NCBI RefSeq assembly: GCF_965638725.1
Contig: NC_134975.1
Coordinates: forward strand, 819,672 to 883,671
DNA length: 64,000 nt
Direction of reading: 5' to 3'
Source of the DNA: Aptenodytes patagonicus
Taxonomy: Eukaryota; Chordata; Aves; Sphenisciformes; Spheniscidae
Shown one piece after another: positions 59,376 through 64,000 of this stretch. The position numbers and the translations under genes were made by a program. The notes beneath the pieces were generated by a model. The model saw only the letters and a list, made by a program, of their open reading frames with translations, was not told the DNA's origin and ran no database searches. How positions within the stretch are numbered: position 1 is the first letter of the stretch; every line of letters starts with the position of its first letter.

Positions 59376-60367
59376 AAAGGGAGAAATGGGAGAAAGAGGG
59401 AGTGAAAGAGTGTGAGAGGAAAGGAAAGAAAGGAAAGGAAAGGAAAGGAAAGGAAAGGAAAGGAAAGGAAAGGAAAGGAAGGAAAGGAAAGGAAAGGAAA
59501 GGAAAGAAAGGAAAGGAAAGGAAAGGAAAGGAAAGGAAAGGAAAGGAAAGGAAAGGAAAGGAAAGGAAAGGAAAGGAGAAAGGAAAGGAGAAAGGAAAGG
59601 AAAGGAAAGGAAAGGAAAGGAAAGGAAAGGAAAGGAAAGGAAAGGAAAGGAAAGGAAAGGAAAGGAAAGGAAAGGAAAGGAAAGGAAAGGAAAGGAAAGG
59701 AAGGGAAAAAGGAAAGAAAGAAAAGGAAAGGAAAGGAAAGGAAGGAAAGGAAAGGAAAGGAAAAGGAAAGGAGAGGAAAAGGAAAGGAAAGGAAAGGAAA
59801 GGAAGGAAGGAAAGGAAAGGAAAGGAAAGGAAAGGAAAGGAAAGGAAAGGAAGGAAAGGAAAGGAAAGGAAAGGAAAGGAAAGGAAAGGAAAGGAAAGGA
59901 AAGGAAAGGAAAGGAAAGGAACCGGCGGCCCGCGAGGGGGTGAAGAGAGGAGAGGAGGAAAGAAAAGCAAAGAAAGCAAAGAAAAGCAAAGAGAAAGAAA
60001 GAAAAGCAAAGAGAAAAGAAAAGAAAAGCAAAGAGAAAGAAAAGGAAAGAAAGGAAAGGAAAGGAAAGGAAAGGAAAGGAAAGGAAAGGAAAGAAAAGAA
60101 AAGAAAAGAAAAGAAAAGAAAAGAAAAGAAAAGAAAAGAAAAGAAAAGAAAAGAAAAGAAAAGAAAAGAAAAGAAAAGAAAAGAAAAGAAAAGAAAAGAA
60201 AAGAAAAGAAAAGAAAAGAGAAAAGAAAAGAAAAGAAAAGAAAAGAAAAGAAAAGAAAAGAGAAAAGAAAAGAAAAGAAAAGAAAAGAAAAGAAAAGAAA
60301 AGAAAAGAAAAGAAAAGAAAAGAAAAGAAAAGAAAAGAAAAGAAAAGAAAAGAAAAGAAAAGAAAAG

Positions 60368-60398
<31 letters not shown>

Positions 60399-60399
60399 G
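59376..60399 (+). repeat. 1-kb polypurine array, (GGAAA)n then (GAAAA)n
   Basis: Almost pure purine on the plus strand: GGAAA units at about 59418-59920, a GC-rich break at 59921-59942, mixed GAAAG/GCAAA units to about 60040, GGAAA units to about 60090, then AAAAG units to 60399. Very long lysine/glutamate/arginine frames run through it and are artefacts. Confidence 0.97.
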
Positions 60400-62345
60400 C
60401 TGCTATTTCAATCTCCTTTTTTTTTTAAAAGTCAATTGAGATCAAGCGAAGCCAAGAGAAACAAGAGGAAAAATATTACTGGCAAAACTCCAACTTCAGA
60501 TAATTGCAACTGTTTGTCTCTTCCCAACGACAGCTGCTTTTGGCGTCCCTCGTCCTTCGCTTCCTAGAGACAGATTTTCCCATTTGCCCATACTGAGCCA
60601 AATTTGGTCCGGGGATCTGCAGAGCGAACCAGCAAGTCCCGGGGCTGTGGAGGGGTCGTTACGGAGCCGAGGGGAAGGTTTCACCCCAGGGTGCCAGTGG
60701 GGTGCTCGGTGCATCCCACGTGTTGACCCCCAGAGCCGCGAACCCGAGCCCTCACCATGGGCACCTTGTGCCTCCACGAAACGTGTCCTGCTCCTGGAAA
60801 CCTCTTCCAGCTCCCACATTTTTTGTCTTCTCCACCTGGATGGGGATGAGCATGAACTGCAGCTCCAAGGTCTCTTGCTGCTGCAACGCCTCCCTGCCCC
60901 GTCCCCTCCATCTGGGTTTCTCCCACCCTCAGGGGTGGGCTGTAGACTTCAGAGTTAACAGCCCCCAGAGAGGGCTCTCCTCTCCCTCTTCCCTTCCTGC
61001 CCCAACCCCAAATCTGGGACAGATGGTCCTCTTTGTCCAGTTTAGGCCCAAATTTGCTCAAGTCTCAGCATCCCACCCACTCTTCCTGGGGCAATGAAGC
61101 TGTCCCCACTGTCCCCCATGGGGGACAACAGGGAGTTGCTCATGGTTGCCAGACAATGGAGAAGCGCCAGCAGCCACCACGGGTCAGAGCAACCGAGGTC
61201 CCCTCCTGTCCCCCAGGAGAACAATGGGGACATCTCCACCCTCCCAAAAACAATAGGAGGAGCCGGTAGCCAGGGCCTGGCCACATCTGGCCTCTTCCAT
61301 GCCGGGGGCACGCGTCCTCCGTCCTCCCCTCAGCCTTGCAGTATTTGGGGTACGGGTCCATCACGGCTGATCCAGGACTGCTGGGATGCAGGGACCTTCC
61401 CAAACCCCCCTTTTTGTTGTCCTCTTGGCCACCTCCTCGTGCCAGCCCCGAGTGGCACCTTCTGCATGTGCCATCTTGGTTGGTCCATTTTTTCTGGGAC
61501 ACCAGAATGGAGAGATCGCCCCCAAAAAGCTACTCCAGCCCATCCAGCTGCATCCACCTGTGCGTTTCCCACGAAAAATGCACTTCCCCTCTCCCCGTCT
61601 GTCCGCCCTCGACCTGGATGAAATCCCAGCTGACACCAGGAGAGAAAAGGTGTCACCTCCAGGGACAGCAGACCTTGTCCAAGGGGACAGTCTGGGATGG
61701 AGCAACGACCAAGACACACACTCCCACTCCCTCCTGGTACAGGACCATGACAGGGAGCTGCACAGTGGCAACCTCCACTCCCAGCCCAGAGGCAGCCGGA
61801 ACCCAAATCTTCATTTTTTTTTAGCAGTCACCCCATAGGAACATGGATCTCTGTGTCCATCCTCCTATCCGTCTGCATATCCGTCCGTCCGTCCGTCCGC
61901 CCACCCACCCAAAGCCCTACGCGTGCTCGTACACCTCTGCAGCACATCCGCAGGCAAACATATGCCCGCAGAGACGCACGCGTGTGCATTCGCACGTGCG
62001 AGCACACGTGCGCATAAACACACGTGGTCCGTATAGGTGCGTGACGGGACAATCCCCCAGACGCGTCTGCAACGGGATGGGTCAGACTGGGGCAACGAGA
62101 AGCGACGTTTCTTCCAGGCGGCTTTTTCTGCAAAACCTCGGTGCATCTCTGGGCCCGATCCTGCCCTTACTGGGACTCAGCACCACCCAGCCCGTTTCCC
62201 CGTGGGGGTGGGTGTGTGTGTGTCCAGTCAGCTTGTGGCCTCTCCTTGCCTTGGGGTTTGAGGGGAGCGGCAAGCTGAGAGGTGTCATGGGGGAACCCCG
62301 GGATTTGGGGGAGCCCGCAGGAGGCTGGGGAGGCAAAGCGGATCC
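60400..62345. other. Unrecognised GC-rich segment with few stop codons
   Basis: Frames of 120-175 codons are open on both strands between 61.0 and 62.36 kb. None shows a domain I recognise, and the overlap in several frames at once points to composition, not coding. A CCGT/CCCA run lies at 61883-61910. It could be decayed repeat DNA; I cannot assign it. Confidence 0.3.
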
Positions 62346-62600
62346 TCCCGGCTCTAATTAACTGCGATGAACACGTTAATTGAGCATTAGGCTGTGCTAA
62401 TGGACTTGGGGTACGGGAAGGGGGGAGTGGGGGAGCCGCGCTCTTGGACGCCTGGCGTAGATTTTGCACTTTAATTAGTGGAAAAGACGCTCTGGGCGAC
62501 GCTTTTAAAGCGACACTGAAACCCAGACGCTCTGAAATGCCCAAAGAAATGAAAACAGCGACTGTCAGAGAATAATTACACTGGGCCGGGCATTCCCGGA
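62346..62600. promoter_or_regulatory. Cluster of homeodomain core sites
   Basis: TAATTA (62355-62360), TTAATTG (62376-62382), CTAATGG (about 62397-62403), TTAATTAG (62471-62478) and TAATTA (62574-62579) lie within about 230 bases of otherwise GC-balanced sequence. Enhancer function is inferred from the cluster alone. Confidence 0.3.
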
Positions 62601-64000
62601 TGACTTGAGCAACAATTCTCGCTGTTCCCCCCTCCCGCCTCTCCCCACCAAAATAAAATAAAATAAAATAAAAATATATATAAAAATAATTATGTGTCTG
62701 GGCTTAAACCCGGCGAAATCCGCCTCCCACCCGACCAGAGGTGATGAGTTACGGGGAGGCACCGCGATGCACCTTCCCCACTTCATGTTACTCCGGTTTT
62801 CTCCACTTTGGTTGGTTTTTGTTGTTGTTTTTTTTTTTCCCCCGAGATTTTTTTTTTCCCCCAGCAAAGGCCTATTTTTTCCCGTGGTTCCTGCGCTTTC
62901 GGGCTCCCCCAAATCCCCACCTCCGCCCCAATTTCTCTGCATCTTCCCTCACAGCATCCCCCAAAGCCGGGGAGCCCGGTGGGACCGCTCCGGTCACCTC
63001 CCCACGCCTCAACACCCTCCCAAGGTTTTTCCTTTCAATTTGTAAACCGAATTGTTAATTTAGCGTTTTTTTTCTTATTATTTTCTTTTTTTCCCCCCTT
63101 CCTTTTTTTTTCCCTTCCTTTTTTTTTTTTTTTAAATCCAAATCGGTTGTTTTCTGAGCTGCAGGACAAAATGCGGAATATCCTGGGGAACTGATGCTCC
63201 GAAAAAATACCCGCCCTGGGACCAGCGTTTGACGCCACTTTGGGCTCAGGAATTGCACGAAAATCGGTGAAAATGGGCAAAAATGGGAAACCATCACCCT
63301 CCGATGTCCCACCACGCGGTGTCCTGGAGGCTTTTTTCAGCTGGTGCTCTGTGCAGGTCGTTTCTGCAGGCTTTATGTTAAAAAAAAAAATCACAAACCA
63401 GTTAAATAATTTTCTCGGAGATAACGCTAAAAAAGCGAACAAGCCCTCAAATATCCGATTTTTGTGAGGTTTCTCCCTTTTCCCTGCCAAAAAGTTGCCT
63501 TTTTAACTTATAGATAGGTTACCCGATGGACAAAGATCGCAAGTATCGAAGGGAAAAAGCACCGAAAATAAGAAACCCTGTTTTAAAAAGAGCAAAACGA
63601 GGTTCTTGAAAAGGTCCTCGAGGCTTAAAGTTGCGGTTTTCTGTAAGGACACAAACCGCACCAACTCTTAAATAAAAATCGTTATATTTTTTTTTTTTCC
63701 AGGGTATATTTATATATGTCCTTCCTTCGGGAATTTCAATTTAGCATCCAGCCTTGGAAATATCTATTCCTGAGTGAACACACACCTTCCTACCCAGTCC
63801 ATTTAAAAGAAAAAAAAAAAAAAGAATTAAATACCTATTAATTTAGGGAAACAAAGCACTGATAGGAAAAAAAATATCGATCATTACCAGCCGCGAAACC
63901 GCAGCGCCGGTCTTTGAACAGGTAATAATGTATTTAAGGAAAGAAATCGTTTCTTTGGGCTTTATTTCTTTTTCCCTCTAAGTGCTCAGGTCTTTCCTTT
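62601..64000. other. Right-end DNA, no gene recognised
   Basis: It contains an (AAAAT)n run (62650-62672), T and C runs (62827-62862, 63066-63135), and AT-rich mixed sequence to the edge (63480-64000) that could include regulatory DNA. I see no homeobox or other gene here. Confidence 0.35.

Noticed and set aside
59252-60439. 395- and 338-codon plus-strand frames and 278-codon minus-strand frames
   Set aside because: They are translations of pentanucleotide repeats (Lys/Glu/Arg/Gly or Ser/Phe/Leu/Pro only).
61094-62361. Frames of 150-175 codons on both strands
   Set aside because: Several mutually overlapping frames and no domain; kept only as an unexplained segment.
1-64000. miR-196a or miR-10 family hairpins, tRNA genes, CR1 elements, CRISPR arrays
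   Set aside because: miR-196a-2 lies between HOXC9 and HOXC10 in vertebrates, outside this window. No tRNA fold, no CR1 3' end repeat and no spaced direct repeats of CRISPR type were seen.

Overview
The window is the 5' (posterior) half of a vertebrate HOXC cluster, with every gene on the minus strand. In order of coordinate it holds HOXC10 (exon 1 only; the homeobox exon lies left of position 1), HOXC11 (two exons), HOXC12 (two exons) and HOXC13 (two exons), followed by about 13 kb upstream of HOXC13 with no gene I recognise. The paralogue calls come from direct reading of the N-terminal regions and homeodomains, and from the fixed order 10-11-12-13. The source is most likely a bird, or at least a sauropsid: the proteins are diverged from mammalian HOXC proteins, and the DNA is dense in long G/C and A/T homopolymers and pentanucleotide arrays, as on GC-rich avian microchromosomes. 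I cannot name the species from sequence alone.

Layout: 1-2250 HOXC10 intron (partial); 2251-3024 HOXC10 exon 1; 3025-3210 promoter; 3.2-13.5 kb intergenic; 13.5-16.75 kb HOXC11; 16.75-17.0 kb promoter; 17-35.2 kb HOXC11-HOXC12 intergenic, the interval that carries the antisense lncRNA HOTAIR in mammals; 35.2-37.07 kb HOXC12; 37.2-46.3 kb intergenic; 46.3-50.42 kb HOXC13; 50.6-64 kb upstream DNA with a 100-N gap and a 1-kb polypurine array. No transposon, tRNA, rRNA or CRISPR was recognised; the near absence of mobile elements is usual for Hox clusters.

The four genes encode Abd-B-class homeodomain transcription factors that pattern posterior axis, limb and (HOXC13) skin appendages. HOXC11 and HOXC12 read as intact. 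HOXC10 and HOXC13 each carry one apparent single-base indel in exon 1, better explained by assembly error than by gene loss. All four 5' regions share a CACGTG E-box and a CCAAT box.

The most notable finding is a plus-strand block at 28.40-28.56 kb that matches, from memory, two stretches of the long 3' exon of human HOTAIR, in the right place and orientation. A CpG-rich segment and a plus-strand TATA box lie about 1.8-2.4 kb upstream of it.
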